Assembly: GCF_018130955.1 (NCBI RefSeq)
Contig: NZ_JAFCJM010000006.1
Coordinates: 1 to 64,000 of the forward strand
Source: Bradyrhizobium liaoningense
Lineage (GTDB): Bacteria > Pseudomonadota > Alphaproteobacteria > Rhizobiales > Xanthobacteraceae
Length of the DNA: 64,000 nucleotides
Direction of reading: 5' to 3'
The notes beneath the pieces are model-generated. The model ran no database searches. It was given only the letters and a program-made list of their open reading frames with translations, and was not told the origin of the DNA. Positions 1 through 8,835 of the stretch are shown piece by piece (position 1 is the stretch's first letter; every line of letters begins with the position of its first letter). A program made the translations under genes and the position numbers.

Positions 1-600
1 CGCAAGCATCCGCAGCAGGAGTTCCTGCAGGTGGATACCACCAACATCCTGTTCATCTGCGGCGGCGCCTTCTCGGGGCTCGAGAAGATCATCTCCGCCC
101 GGGGACGTTCGACCTCGATCGGCTTCGGTGCATCGGTGCTCGCGCCGGAGGACCGCCGTACCGGCGAGATCTTCCGTCACGTCGAGCCCGAGGACCTCCT
201 GAAGTACGGCCTCATCCCCGAGTTCGTCGGCCGTCTGCCCGTCGTGGCGACGCTCGAGGACCTCGACGAGACCTCGCTGAAGAAGATCCTGACCGACCCG
301 AAGAACGCGCTGGTGAAGCAGTACCAGCGCCTGTTCGAGATGGAGAACATCGAGCTGACCTTCGCCGATGAGGCGCTTGGCGCGGTCGCCCGCAAGGCGA
401 TCGAGCGCAAGACCGGCGCGCGCGGTCTGCGCTCGATCCTCGAGGCGATCCTGCTCGAGACCATGTTCGACCTGCCGGGCCTGGAAGGTGTGGAGGAAGT
501 AGTGATCTCCCGCGAGGTAATCGGGGGGACGGCGCGCCCGCTCTATATCTACGCCGATCGCTCCGATCGCCCGGTGGAAAGCAGCACCATGGCCTACTAA
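1..600 (+). CDS. clpX: ATP-dependent Clp protease ATP-binding subunit ClpX, C-terminal part (5' end outside window)
   Basis: The open frame runs from base 1 to a TAA at 600. It covers the end of the AAA+ core and the C-terminal domain: an [10 protein letters not shown] segment, the sensor/pore region with [15 protein letters not shown], the sensor-2 [10 protein letters not shown] arginine motif and the [13 protein letters not shown] tail. ClpX unfolds tagged substrates as a hexamer and feeds them to ClpP in the cytoplasm. The tail ends in SSTMAY, which differs from the usual ending, and the next gene is not lon, the common neighbour of the housekeeping clpX in this group. It may therefore be an extra copy in an accessory stress region. 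Family assignment is secure; the paralogue idea is inference. Confidence 0.93.
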   Translation, partial: RKHPQQEFLQVDTTNILFICGGAFSGLEKIISARGRSTSIGFGASVLAPEDRRTGEIFRHVEPEDLLKYGLIPEFVGRLPVVATLEDLDETSLKKILTDPKNALVKQYQRLFEMENIELTFADEALGAVARKAIERKTGARGLRSILEAILLETMFDLPGLEGVEEVVISREVIGGTARPLYIYADRSDRPVESSTMAY

Positions 601-744
601 CTCGACCGAACTAAACCACGGTGCCTTACATCATCCGACCCCTTCACCAGTTGTTTGTCCCCTCGTTACTGCGCGGGGCTTCGACGTCGATGTCAAGGAG
701 ACATGACCAGATGGAAGATTTTCTTAGTATAAGAGGAGTGAAGC

Positions 745-927
745 ATGGGTGAGGTTATTCGATTTGCTCCAAAGTCCGAGCGGGAGCGAACTCGGCTTAT
801 TCGAGAAGCCCGAGCGATCTACGACAGTGTCTTTCCGCCATCTGTCCGCGAGCAACCGGACGATGTATCCGCAAGCCATATGCTCATCGGTGCAGAAGTC
901 GATCGCAGCGATGGAGTTCTATCATGA
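745..927 (+). CDS. Small conserved hypothetical protein, 60 aa
   Basis: This short soluble protein begins MGEVIRFAPKSERERTRL and has a charged, helical N-terminal half. It follows an AAGAGGAG ribosome-binding site, 7 bases before the ATG. The stop TGA overlaps the ATG of the next small gene (ATGA), so the two are probably co-translated. I recall similar small proteins in Bradyrhizobium genomes, without a known function. A nine-codon open frame with its own AAGGAG site (703-732, MTRWKIFLV) lies just upstream and may be a leader or a gene stub. Confidence 0.6.
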   Translation: MGEVIRFAPKSERERTRLIREARAIYDSVFPPSVREQPDDVSASHMLIGAEVDRSDGVLS

Positions 928-1133
928 TCGCGATCATCGCCGTGCTCTGCAGTTTGTCTTCTCCAGCAAATTGCCACGAGCAGACCGTCACCACCTCGAA
1001 CTTCGCTGACGTCTCGATGCAATCCTGCCTGATGGGCGCACCGCAGCTCGCCGACTGGATGAATCAGCATCCGAGCGAGCGCCTTGCGGCATGGCGCTGT
1101 GTGTTCGGTAAAAAGGATGGCAGGGGAGCTTAG
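924..1133 (+). CDS. Small secreted hypothetical protein, 69 aa
   Basis: The product starts with a hydrophobic stretch (MIAIIAVLCSLSSPANCHEQ) that looks like a signal peptide. A short mature part follows, with two cysteines (MQSCLMGAPQ and AAWRCVFG) that could form a disulfide in the periplasm. It is translationally coupled to the preceding gene. A decayed paralogue lies at 12217-12424, which shows that this family is mobile or duplicated inside the region. No function is known to me. Confidence 0.6.
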   Translation: MIAIIAVLCSLSSPANCHEQTVTTSNFADVSMQSCLMGAPQLADWMNQHPSERLAAWRCVFGKKDGRGA

Positions 1134-1395
1134 GAGCCCTAGGTCGTTTTGCTCCTAAAAAGACTCTGCGCGCGATGGCGAGGAGCAAATTTGCCTCGAT
1201 CCGGGTAGGCCTTGAGGAAAATCCGCCAGGATGGGATGAGATGAGCGCGACCGAGTCCGAGCAAAGCAGTCATGATCAGTTTTTCAGAGCGGAGCGCGGT
1301 ATTCGCCGTTGGCGGCGCGCCAGGCGGTCACATCAGCGAGAGACGTCGATCACCACCTGAGCGCCGGCCATGACTTCTTTGACTATCATTATGCT

Positions 1396-1910
1396 TCACT
1401 CTCCTTCGACAGTCGCGGGACAGGGGACTTCCGCTATGACCGTCAGGTCGATCGCCGCGAGCGCTTTCTCCCTCGCTGATGTGGCCTTGTCACCCCCGAG
1501 AAACGCGGTGGCCTGTACGGGGAGGAATTGCAGGGTTTTCAGCCCAATGGAGCCCAGCACAGCCGCAAGGTACGGCGTGAGAAAATCGGGCTGGTTGGCC
1601 CGGTCGCCGGTGAAGACACCACCGGAAGCGATGCCGATGAACACCGGACGATCACGGCCGCCTCGACTTCCTCAATGAGCATTTCGGAAAGATCCAGCGA
1701 CCCCTTCAGCGGGGCCGCCAACGTGGCTGGCGACGACAGGGTACTCGCATAGTCGGGCGCGGCGTGCGGCAAACGGGCAGCCGCAAAATCTCGCCGGCTG
1801 ATGCTCGCGCCAGGTGCGACCTCTAGGATCTTTTTGACGATCGCCCCCGAAAGCTGGCGGCTGTGCGACTCCGGGCGCGGGCTGCAATCAATATGGAGGA
1901 TGCTCTTCAT
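1396..1910 (-). pseudogene. azoR: FMN-dependent NADH-azoreductase, internally deleted
   Basis: The N-terminal part reads MKSILHIDCSPRPESHSRQL and on to IEEVEAAVIV, which matches AzoR/AcpD flavodoxin-fold azoreductases. Near 1646 the sequence jumps to the C-terminal part (VFIGIASGGVF, then TPYLAAVLGSIGLKTL) in another frame. About 40 residues that should carry the FMN-contacting P(M/W)xN loop are missing, so the protein cannot be functional. The ATG overlaps the TGA of the upstream GST gene (ATGA), so the pair was an operon. Intact family members are about 200 aa. The junction carries ATCGTC, which fits both sides and suggests a short-homology deletion. Confidence 0.8.
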
Positions 1911-2620
1911 AATCTACTCTCCTCGGTCAGTGCCGTCACTTCGAGTCCGCGCTGCACCGCCGGACGCGCGAGGCCGCGGTCGAGCCACGCCTGCACATGG
2001 AGAAAGCGGTTGAAGCCGACGAGATCGCGTGCTTCGTAAAAGCCGATCAGGTTGCGCACCCGGCCGAGCAGCGAAATATCGGCGATGCTGTAGTCAGCGC
2101 CCATCACCCAGTCGCGGTCCGCGAGCCGTTCGTCGAGGACACCGAGCAGCCGCGCTGATTCGGCTGCGTAGCGGTCGCGCGGGCGCTTGTCCTCATAAGC
2201 CTTACCGGCGAATTTGTTGAAGAAGCCGACCTGGCCGAACATCGGCCCGACTCCGCCCATCTGCCACATCACCCACTGGATCGTTTCATAACGGGTGTTT
2301 GGATCGGCCGAGATGAATTGTCCGGTCTTGTCGGCGAGGTAGAGGAGGATCGCGCCCGATTCGAACAACGCGAGCGGCGTGCCGCTCGGCCCATCAGGGT
2401 CGTAGATTGCGGGAATCTTTCCGTTGGGGTTGAGTGCGAGAAAGGCCGGGTCGCGGGCTTCGTTCGCCATGATGTCGATCCGGTGCGACTCGTAAGCAAA
2501 GCTCGTTTCCTCAAGCATGATGCCGACCTTCACCCCATTGGGCGTGGGCGTAGAAAAGAGTTGCAGCCGATCGGGGTACTGCGCCGGCCAGCGCGTAAAA
2601 ATTGGATGATCTATTGTCAC
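1907..2620 (-). CDS. Glutathione S-transferase, YghU/YfcG-like disulfide-bond oxidoreductase
   Basis: A 237-aa cytosolic GST with an N-terminal thioredoxin-fold domain and a C-terminal all-helical domain. Visible motifs are the glutathione-site TPTPNGVKVGIMLEE start, the NPNGKIPAI cis-proline segment and the FESGAILLYLADK loop; the helical domain has a SIADISLLGRVRN N-cap motif. The GTG start at 2620 is chosen because GGAGG lies 7 bases upstream; the longer open frame to 2710 lacks such a site. Members use glutathione to reduce disulfides or organic hydroperoxides. It overlaps the azoreductase remnant downstream, giving a quinone/xenobiotic-reduction operon. Confidence 0.85.
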   Translation of the reverse strand: MTIDHPIFTRWPAQYPDRLQLFSTPTPNGVKVGIMLEETSFAYESHRIDIMANEARDPAFLALNPNGKIPAIYDPDGPSGTPLALFESGAILLYLADKTGQFISADPNTRYETIQWVMWQMGGVGPMFGQVGFFNKFAGKAYEDKRPRDRYAAESARLLGVLDERLADRDWVMGADYSIADISLLGRVRNLIGFYEARDLVGFNRFLHVQAWLDRGLARPAVQRGLEVTALTEESRL

Positions 2621-2899
2621 GTTCTTCCTCCTAGATGAATGGGCCGAGCTGGGCCGGGACATCGCCGAATCCTCCACTTGGATGCGCGTTGAGCTGGCCC
2701 GCAGGCGCATCCAAAAAAGCAGGCAGCGATACGGCCGCGGTACACGCTTGTTTGCGATAGGCAGGGGGCACCCTGTGGATCCCCTCGGCGTCGCTGCATC
2801 AGTCGCTCATCGAACCGCCTCATCATGCGGCCTCACGAAACTTGGGCCGCAAGCGCCTGGTGGATCTGTGCGACTACCGCCTGCGCCTTCGCTGTTTCT

Positions 2900-3817
2900 T
2901 CACGGACGAACTCGGATGATCGTCTTCCCGCTGATCCGCCTTGTCGGATTGAAAGCGGCGACGGCCTCGTCGAGGGTCGCGATGTTGCCGATATTTGTAC
3001 GCAGTCGTCCGTCCCGTACCCGCTTGACGATCTCACTCAGTTGGGCGCGATCGGACACCAGAACAAAGTCGATCGCCAAGCCGTCGGCGGGCCGCGCCTC
3101 GGTCGGCCCGGCGATAGTTACCAGCGTTCCTCCGGTTCGAATCAGGTCGGCGGACCGCTTCCCGATGTCGCCGCCGATGACGTCGAAAACCAGATGGACT
3201 CCGCCGACGTCTTCGAGAACGTCGTTCTCGAGGTCGACGAACTCCTGCGCGCCGAAGTCGAGCGCCTTCTGATGGTCGGCAGCGCGTCCGGTGCCGATAA
3301 CGTAGGCGCCGGCCTCACGTGCGAGTTGCGTCACCATCGAGCCGACTGCGCCGGCCGCGCCGTGCACGAGAACGCTCTGCCCCGCCTGAAGGCGGCCGTG
3401 CACGAACAGTCCCTGCCACGCGGTCAAGCCGGGCATCGCCACGGCCGCACCCACTGAGAAGTCGACGTCGCCCGGAAGCGGCGCGAGGTTGCGTGCCTCC
3501 ACGGCCACATACTCCGCCAAGGTGCCGCTGCGGTACGAGTCAGAGAGACCGAACACTCGTTGTCCCACCGACAGTCCGGTCGTGCCATAGCCGAGAGCGG
3601 TGACAACACCCGCCAGCTCCTGGCCGGGAATCGTCGGCGACCGGTCACGGTCGAGCCGATCGGTCCAGGTCGAAGGCCACGTCAGCTCACCCGAGGTGAA
3701 TCCGGACGCATGAACCTGAACGACGACGTCGTTTATCGCTGCCTGCGGCTCGGGTCGCTCCACCAGCTTCATCCCGGCCGTTCCCCCAGCCTGGTCCGTC
3801 ACAACGATCGCTTTCAT
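2900..3817 (-). CDS. NADPH:quinone oxidoreductase-like zinc-independent MDR protein
   Basis: A 305-aa medium-chain dehydrogenase/reductase. The N-terminal GroES-like domain (residues about 1-120) contains IPGQELAGVV, and the Rossmann domain has GAAGAVGSMVTQLA followed by a RAADHQKALDFGA segment typical of quinone oxidoreductases. No catalytic-zinc Cys/His set is present. It should use NADPH to reduce quinones or enones. The ATG at 3817 has GAGGAGG 9 bases upstream, which is preferred over a 64-residue low-complexity extension. It lies about 100 bp downstream of an MFS gene on the same strand and may share its transcript. Confidence 0.85.
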   Translation of the reverse strand: MKAIVVTDQAGGTAGMKLVERPEPQAAINDVVVQVHASGFTSGELTWPSTWTDRLDRDRSPTIPGQELAGVVTALGYGTTGLSVGQRVFGLSDSYRSGTLAEYVAVEARNLAPLPGDVDFSVGAAVAMPGLTAWQGLFVHGRLQAGQSVLVHGAAGAVGSMVTQLAREAGAYVIGTGRAADHQKALDFGAQEFVDLENDVLEDVGGVHLVFDVIGGDIGKRSADLIRTGGTLVTIAGPTEARPADGLAIDFVLVSDRAQLSEIVKRVRDGRLRTNIGNIATLDEAVAAFNPTRRISGKTIIRVRP

Positions 3818-3917
3818 GGGAATTGCCTCCTCGGTCATTTGTCTCTTTGCTGGATATGTTCCGGCGATAATCTGCGCTTCCATCCGGATAAAGCGACGCC
3901 CAAGACAGCGACGATCC

Positions 3918-5207
3918 TCACGACACTGTTCCCTGTATTGGTGAACCGGTAGCGTTCGAGCTGTCGCACGTGCTGTTCCCCGTCGTGTCGGTTTGCGGAT
4001 TGCGTGCACCGAGAACAGTGAACAGGGTGGCGACGACGGCGAGCCCGCCGTATCCGAGCGCGATCTGCGGTAGCGAGAACGTGTTGGAAAGTTGGCCGGA
4101 GATGAGGCTGGGGAAGGCGGCGCCGCTGTAGCAGAGAAGGTAGATCGCGCTGAAGATGGGTGGCCGTTCGGCCAGGGTGCTGCCGTGCAGCAGGCCGCGT
4201 GTGGCGGCGCTGATGGCGATGCCTTGGCCGGCGCCGGCGACTATGGTTGCGATGATGAACAACATCAGCGTGCTGGCGGCGATCGCAATGCTGATGCCGA
4301 TCATTCCGGCCCGGAAGGTGATCATACCGACGCGTTGGGCTACCGCGGATGTGAACCGCCCGCCGATGGGGGCGCCGAGGACGCTGGGGATCATATAGGC
4401 GGCGAACACCAGTCCGAGGATCAACGGGCTCCTCGTGTGGAGTTGATCCTCGACAAGCACAGGCATGAACGGTTGATAGAAGCCCCCGCTCGCCCAGGTG
4501 GCTAGGAACACCGCCGCCGCGACAGGGAGCAGATGCCTGACCCGAGCTGGTACGCTGACTCTGGGAAGCAGCGATCGCCAAGCGCCCGGCGTCGGAGTTG
4601 CTGTTTCCGGACTGATGACGTCGAGTGCAGCAGAAGGTAATAGGAAGCAGACGCAAACGAGGTAGATGAGGTCGCGTGCCCAGGGGCCGAACCGGACCAA
4701 GGCGCCGGAGGCGACGGCACCGACAGCGACGCCGAGCATCGGTCCTTGGCTGGAGACGAAAGACGCTAGCCATTCTGGTCTGCTGGGTGCGGCATCGACG
4801 ATGTAGGAGGTCAGGCTGCTGCCGGCCAGCCCGGTACCGATGCCCACGATGAGCCGACCGGCCAGTAGGGTGCCGATATCGTGCACATTCAGCAGCAACA
4901 GACAGCCCAGCAGCAGAAGGCTGAGGCTGGTGATCGCAGTGAGTCTCCGGCTCAGATGATTGGACAGCCGTCCCAGCACCAACATTGCGGCGATGGTGCC
5001 GACTGCGTAGGCGACGATGGCCATCGAGATGCCGGCGTTTTTGAACTCGTCACCTGCCGGGTAGATGTTGTAAAGGGGGATTGGAGCGGCCGCCGCGGAA
5101 AACGAGACCACCAGGGAAAATACCGCAGATAAGAATGCCAGCCGGGGCGTTGCGCCCCGGTGCGCCCGGTTGATTACTGGTGCCAAGTTTTGCATCGAGC
5201 CGCGCAT
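3918..5207 (-). CDS. MFS family drug/metabolite exporter
   Basis: This protein of about 429 aa has twelve hydrophobic segments and no soluble domain. The loop GRLSNHLSRRLTAI between segments 2 and 3 fits the MFS loop-2/3 signature, and GRLIVGIGTGLAGSSLTSYI fits the segment-4/5 region of 12-TM exporters. It should be a proton-driven exporter in the inner membrane. I start at the ATG at 5207 (MRGSMQNLAP); the upstream frame is arginine-rich and low in coding character. The neighbouring quinone reductase suggests a detoxification pair. The substrate is unknown. Confidence 0.8.
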   Translation of the reverse strand: MRGSMQNLAPVINRAHRGATPRLAFLSAVFSLVVSFSAAAAPIPLYNIYPAGDEFKNAGISMAIVAYAVGTIAAMLVLGRLSNHLSRRLTAITSLSLLLLGCLLLLNVHDIGTLLAGRLIVGIGTGLAGSSLTSYIVDAAPSRPEWLASFVSSQGPMLGVAVGAVASGALVRFGPWARDLIYLVCVCFLLPSAALDVISPETATPTPGAWRSLLPRVSVPARVRHLLPVAAAVFLATWASGGFYQPFMPVLVEDQLHTRSPLILGLVFAAYMIPSVLGAPIGGRFTSAVAQRVGMITFRAGMIGISIAIAASTLMLFIIATIVAGAGQGIAISAATRGLLHGSTLAERPPIFSAIYLLCYSGAAFPSLISGQLSNTFSLPQIALGYGGLAVVATLFTVLGARNPQTDTTGNSTCDSSNATGSPIQGTVS

Positions 5208-5342
5208 TCGTCGTTTTCCGGAGAATTCGTGCGCACAGATCCAAAATCTCCGACTAGTTGGTTTCACTAGGCGGCGGTGATCGTCGACGCCAAGCTGAAG
5301 GCGACACTGAGAGGTGCTGTGGCTCACATATGTCAGGCGGGG

Positions 5343-5738
5343 CTATCGCACCGCCGTCCCTTGGTTATTGTCGATCAGGTACCGCCATCGTCCATCCGCG
5401 CCGCGGCGCACGACATCGCTCGCCGAGCCTCCAAGATGCATGTGTTTGCCGTTGGGATCTGTGCCATCAATTAACCAGTCCTGCACGATCTGAGCGATAT
5501 CGCCGGGAACGAACACATGGCGCGCCTTGGCCTTCAGCGGCAGACCATGCCTGAGATCGCGCTCGAGTCGGGCGGCGATCTCGGTGTGATCAGTGATGGT
5601 TCGTCCGTCATTTGCGATGAACACGGCCTCTGGGTCATACAATGCCATCATCGCGCTGACCTTGCCGGAGTGAAATCGCTCGAGCAGCGATGTGACACTG
5701 CCTTCGGGTTCAGTAGGGAGCGGATAGGAGTCGGACAT
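5343..5738 (-). CDS. SnoaL/NTF2-like protein (DUF4440-type), 131 aa
   Basis: The sequence has the cone-fold pattern of the NTF2/SnoaL superfamily: an N-terminal helix (LLERFHSGKVSAMMALYDPEA), FIANDGRTITDHTEIAARL, and a C-terminal beta pair ending in GADGRWRYLIDNNQG. Such proteins are small cytosolic enzymes or binding proteins with varied substrates, often stress-associated. An AGGAG site lies 8 bases before the ATG. It stands upstream of the MFS gene on the same strand with a 135-bp gap, so a shared transcript is possible. The substrate cannot be deduced. Confidence 0.75.
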   Translation of the reverse strand: MSDSYPLPTEPEGSVTSLLERFHSGKVSAMMALYDPEAVFIANDGRTITDHTEIAARLERDLRHGLPLKAKARHVFVPGDIAQIVQDWLIDGTDPNGKHMHLGGSASDVVRRGADGRWRYLIDNNQGTAVR

Positions 5739-5956
5739 CAGGGTCTCCTGTTCGTATCGGCTGAAACGCTTGCCCTGGGCGTTACTCGATGAAATCTGGG
5801 ACAGTGACTCTCATTGGTCGCAGCGCGGGACGAAAGTTTCCAATGGCCGGTACTTATAGTTTCCATAGCGGCGCGGAATTGTGCGGCGACAGTCCTCACT
5901 TCCATTCAAAAATCAAGGCAAGTTGCTCAGGCCCCGACGGCGTGATGCCGCGCGGC

Positions 5957-6015
5957 GAGCGGCAATAACGATTGTCTATCGATTCGATGAAGAGTGGTGA
6001 TTTCCCTCGGCGGTA
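5957..6015 (+). repeat. Dispersed element, copy A
   Basis: The core is GCAATAACGATTGTCTATCG followed by ATTCGATGAAGAGTGGTGATTT. It matches copy D near 18250-18310 (reverse strand) over about 50 bases, and copies B and C more distantly. Reading through it in one frame gives a peptide ending AITIVYRFDEEW before a TGA. Nature unknown. Confidence 0.6.
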
Positions 6016-6264
6016 ACCGCCACGGTGTGAGCCCGCACTCCATCCCGACTTCTCGACGAAGAGAGCGCACGCAACGCACTCGTCACCGAGCAATTGATCC
6101 GTCTTCAGCGACCGCGGCGCCGTCGCTTCGGCTTACGACGGCGCTCGCGCCGCCAGCCGTATTGCCGTGTAATCGGCTAGTAGAGCTACCATCCCGATAG
6201 CCGACCGCAGCGCCGCGCAGCCGGCAAGATAGCCGCGAGAGTACCGGCAACAGTGGTGCGCGGG

Positions 6265-6410
6265 CGAGTCCTCGCGGATAAACGCGGCGCAAAGCTCCTG
6301 CAGCGGCGCTCAGTCGTTTCGATAACGGTCGGCTATCAACTCCATGGCGCGAGGTAATTTTCCTTTCCATCATCATGGATTCAATCTTCGATCCATCGTC
6401 GCCTGTATTT
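6265..6410 (+). repeat. Dispersed element, copy B
   Basis: The core TTTCGATAACGGTCGGCTAT is identical to copy C (8397 on). Similarity extends both upstream (GGCGAGTCCT...GCGGCGC) and downstream through CTTCGATCCATCGTCGCC, so the copies match over more than 120 bases. The element precedes a small open frame at 6437. Confidence 0.65.
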
Positions 6411-6436
6411 GGGTTGCGTGCACGTAAGAGGATAAC

Positions 6437-6727
6437 ATGAGCAGCCTCAAATTTCTGGGCGTAACGGTCGTTCTTTCCGCGCTCCTGCGACGCGTGGCAT
6501 GGGAAGTTTCAGAGCCCGCCGCGCCCGCAGCCGCGGACCCGCCTTCTCCATCTATTCGAACGATGGCCGCGGATACTCCGCGTACGGGATGGTCTCGCGG
6601 GTACCACTCGGCGACGTGTCGGGATTGCATACGTTCGTACGGCCGCATCGCCGAAGACACACAGCGGACGTCAAGCGCTACTGAACAGGAGTTCACATCA
6701 CGCACAATCACCCCGAATGTTATCTGA
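6437..6727 (+). pseudogene. Small secreted-protein gene, probably frameshifted
   Basis: The start MSSLKFLGVTVVLSALL looks like a signal peptide and follows AGAGG 5 bases upstream. After VSEPAAP the frame becomes arginine/proline-rich noise, while the +2 frame (6499-6684) continues with SIYSNDGRGYSAYGMVSRV, which looks like the mature part of a small Bradyrhizobium secreted protein. I read this as one small gene with a frameshift, but the family is not known to me and it could also be an intact unrelated ORF. Confidence 0.35.
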
Positions 6728-6890
6728 TCGTGACGGCGCGGGTGGCTGGCTTCTGCGGGGCTCACTTCTGCCCGCGGCAACTGCTTTGCCGGTGTTTGGC
6801 GCCACTGCACCTATGTCGGGTAGCGCATCGCCAAGTTTTCTGGAATTGCTTGGTCCGAAGGGCACCTGGCTGAATCAGCGCTGGCGGTGA

Positions 6891-7214
6891 TACGCGGGTT
6901 CGTCGGGATCGTGCAAGATCGGCGTCGAGACCAACGGCACGATCCTGCCTCAGCACGGACTCGACTGGACCTGCGTCAACCCGAAAGCGGGCGCCGAGCT
7001 CGTGCTGCGGCGCGGCCACGAGCTTAAGCTGGTCTATCCGCGGGAGAAGGCGATGCCGGATGCTTTCGAGGGCCTCGCCTTCGAGCACTTCTCGCTGCAG
7101 CCGATGGACGGGCCCGAGATCGGCGAGAACACGGTGCGCGCCATCGACTATTGCCTGCGTTATACGCAATGGCGGCTCAGCGTGCAGACGCACAAGACGC
7201 TCGGGATCAGATGA
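6891..7214 (+). pseudogene. queE: 7-carboxy-7-deazaguanine synthase, C-terminal remnant
   Basis: The frame opens after a TGA at 6888 and reads [13 protein letters not shown], then [35 protein letters not shown] and a final [20 protein letters not shown]. This is the end of QueE, the radical-SAM enzyme of queuosine/deazapurine synthesis. The N-terminal half with the CxxxCxxC iron-sulfur motif is absent, so the piece is dead. It ends 25 bp before hemF, a junction probably made by rearrangement. Confidence 0.8.
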
Positions 7215-7239
7215 GCGGGCATCAAGACAGGACAGGCAC

Positions 7240-8127
7240 ATGGACGTATCAGCGATCGATGAACGCAAGGCGCGTGCGCACGCCTGGTTCGAGCGGCTGC
7301 GCGACGACATCTGCGCAAGCCTCGAGCGGCTCGAGGACGACGCACCGGCCGCGCTCTATCCGAGCGAGGCTGGCCGTTTCGTGCGCACGCCCTGGCAGCG
7401 CACCGACCACAGCGGTGCGCCCGGCGGCGGCGGCCTGATGTCGATCATGCAAGGCCGCCTGTTCGAGAAGGTCGGCGTGCACTGCTCGACCGTGCATGGC
7501 GAGTTCGCGCCGGAATTTCGCGCTCAGATCCCGGGCGCATCCGAGGATCCGCGCTTCTGGGCCTCCGGCATCTCGCTGATCGCGCATCTGCGCAATCCGA
7601 ACGTGCCGGCCGTGCACATGAACACGCGCTTCGTCGTCACCACCAAAGCCTGGTTCGGCGGCGGCGCCGATCTCACTCCCGTGCTCGACCGCCGGCGCAC
7701 GCAGGACGATCCGGATACGCTCGCCTTCCACGCCGCGATGAAGGAGGTGTGCTCAGGGCCGAACGGCGTTGCCGACTACGACAAGTACAAGAACTGGTGC
7801 GATGAATATTTCTTCCTGCCGCACCGGAAAGAGGCGCGCGGCATCGGTGGCATCTTCTACGACTGGCAGGACTCCGGCGACTGGGAGGCCGATTTCGCCT
7901 TCACTCAGGACGTCGGCCGGGCCTTCTTGAAGATCTATCCAGAAATCGTGCGGCGCAATTTTACGGCGCCGTGGACCGAGGCCGATCGCGGGGAGCAGTT
8001 GATCCGCCGAGGACGCTACGTCGAGTTCAACCTGCTCTACGACCGCGGCACCATTTTCGGGCTCAAGACTGGCGGCAATGTGGATTCGATCCTGTCGTCG
8101 CTGCCGCCAGAGGTGAAGTGGCCGTGA
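7240..8127 (+). CDS. hemF: Oxygen-dependent coproporphyrinogen III oxidase
   Basis: The 295-aa product converts coproporphyrinogen III to protoporphyrinogen IX with O2 in haem synthesis, as a cytosolic dimer. Family signatures are clear: [38 protein letters not shown], the [18 protein letters not shown] segment and the [20 protein letters not shown] terminus with the conserved dimer-interface region. The ATG at 7240 gives the normal length. It may serve the same haem-demanding module as hemC and hemA further along, although 5 kb of debris separates them. Confidence 0.95.
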   Translation: MDVSAIDERKARAHAWFERLRDDICASLERLEDDAPAALYPSEAGRFVRTPWQRTDHSGAPGGGGLMSIMQGRLFEKVGVHCSTVHGEFAPEFRAQIPGASEDPRFWASGISLIAHLRNPNVPAVHMNTRFVVTTKAWFGGGADLTPVLDRRRTQDDPDTLAFHAAMKEVCSGPNGVADYDKYKNWCDEYFFLPHRKEARGIGGIFYDWQDSGDWEADFAFTQDVGRAFLKIYPEIVRRNFTAPWTEADRGEQLIRRGRYVEFNLLYDRGTIFGLKTGGNVDSILSSLPPEVKWP

Positions 8128-8545
8128 CGATGATGCCGCCTTTGCCGCGTGCCATGCTGATCGACATGCTGACACCATCCTGTCGGCCTATGGCCGTCCC
8201 GAGATCGCCTGTAACCATGTCGCCGCCGAGTGCGCCGAGGAGTTCGGGCGATCCCGCCACGACAACCGTTCGTTGGGACATCGCCAACTGTTCTGGACCA
8301 CTGCGCTCGTTGCCTGGCAATCGGCCAACATTGCTGCTCGGCGAATCCTTGCAGAGACGCGGCGCGCAGCCCCTGCGCTCCAGGCGCCATCAGTCATTTC
8401 GATAACGGTCGGCTATCGACTCCATGGCGAGGTGTGATTTTTCTTTCGACCGTCATGGACTTAATCTTCGATCCATCGTCGCCCGCTCTTGTGATCGGGC
8501 CGAAGCCGGCGTTCCGTTGAAGGATCGCAGGCCAGGAAGTCCGAC
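8128..8545 (+). other. Intergenic stretch with an open frame lacking a start, and repeat copy C
   Basis: In one forward frame (about 8129-8438) a start-less peptide is open. It includes GRPEIACNHVAAECAEEFGR and LVAWQSANIAARRILAETRR and looks helical and protein-like. It ends SVISITVGYRLHGEV inside repeat copy C. I do not recognise the family. It is probably the 3' end of a gene whose beginning has been lost. Confidence 0.35.
8330..8485 (+). repeat. Dispersed element, copy C
   Basis: It shares TTTCGATAACGGTCGGCTAT with copy B and stays similar downstream through CTTCGATCCATCGTCGCC and upstream over about 70 bases. CGATA and TATCG flank the centre and could pair in a short hairpin. The putative kinase N-terminal fragment at 8546 follows. 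Confidence 0.65.
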
Positions 8546-8830
8546 ATGCAGATCAAAGAGACAATTGGCGTTTCATTCCCCGGCTCTGTCGAAAGCCTGC
8601 CGCTAGAGGATATCGTCGTGCTCGTGGATGGTGCCGGCGTCGCGCTTGGAGTGCAGCGTGCGTTCAGCGCAAGGGCAGATCGCGTGCGCGATGGCGGTGG
8701 CGGCCTCATCGCGAGGTGCGTGGAGATCCCGCTCGTCGGGTCCGACGGCGAAGTCTGGGGATTTTGTGCCGCGCCAGTCCGCGGTCCGACGCGCGAGGTG
8801 TGGTCGCCGCTGGCGGGCGGGCGAAGGTGA
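8546..8830 (+). pseudogene. Possible N-terminal sensor fragment of a histidine kinase, 94 aa
   Basis: The start has AGGAAG 9 bases upstream. The protein contains LPLEDIVVLVDGAGVALG and, near the end, CVEIPLVGSDGEVWGFCAAP, which resembles the end of a PAS-like sensory domain ahead of a kinase. The frame stops at 8830, 6 bases before the ATG of the kinase fragment at 8836. I infer that both come from one gene that lost its middle, but an independent small gene cannot be excluded. Confidence 0.4.
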
Positions 8831-8835
8831 GCGCG

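Larger units (their letters stand above)
5739..6436. other. Gene-poor stretch holding two copies of a dispersed repeat
   Basis: No convincing gene is visible in these 700 bases. They contain repeat copies A (about 5957-6015) and B (about 6265-6410), described separately. Frames ending in these copies are open for short distances and end in similar peptides, so the stretch may be the debris of small genes. Confidence 0.5.

Noticed and set aside
1361-1420. Reverse-strand peptide resembling a CBS-domain start (MIVKEVMAGAQVVIDV)
   Set aside because: Only 18 codons before a stop, with no continuation in other frames.
8063-8320. Reverse frame at 8063-8320 as a gene
   Set aside because: No ribosome site or homology; the forward start-less frame over the same bases looks more coding.
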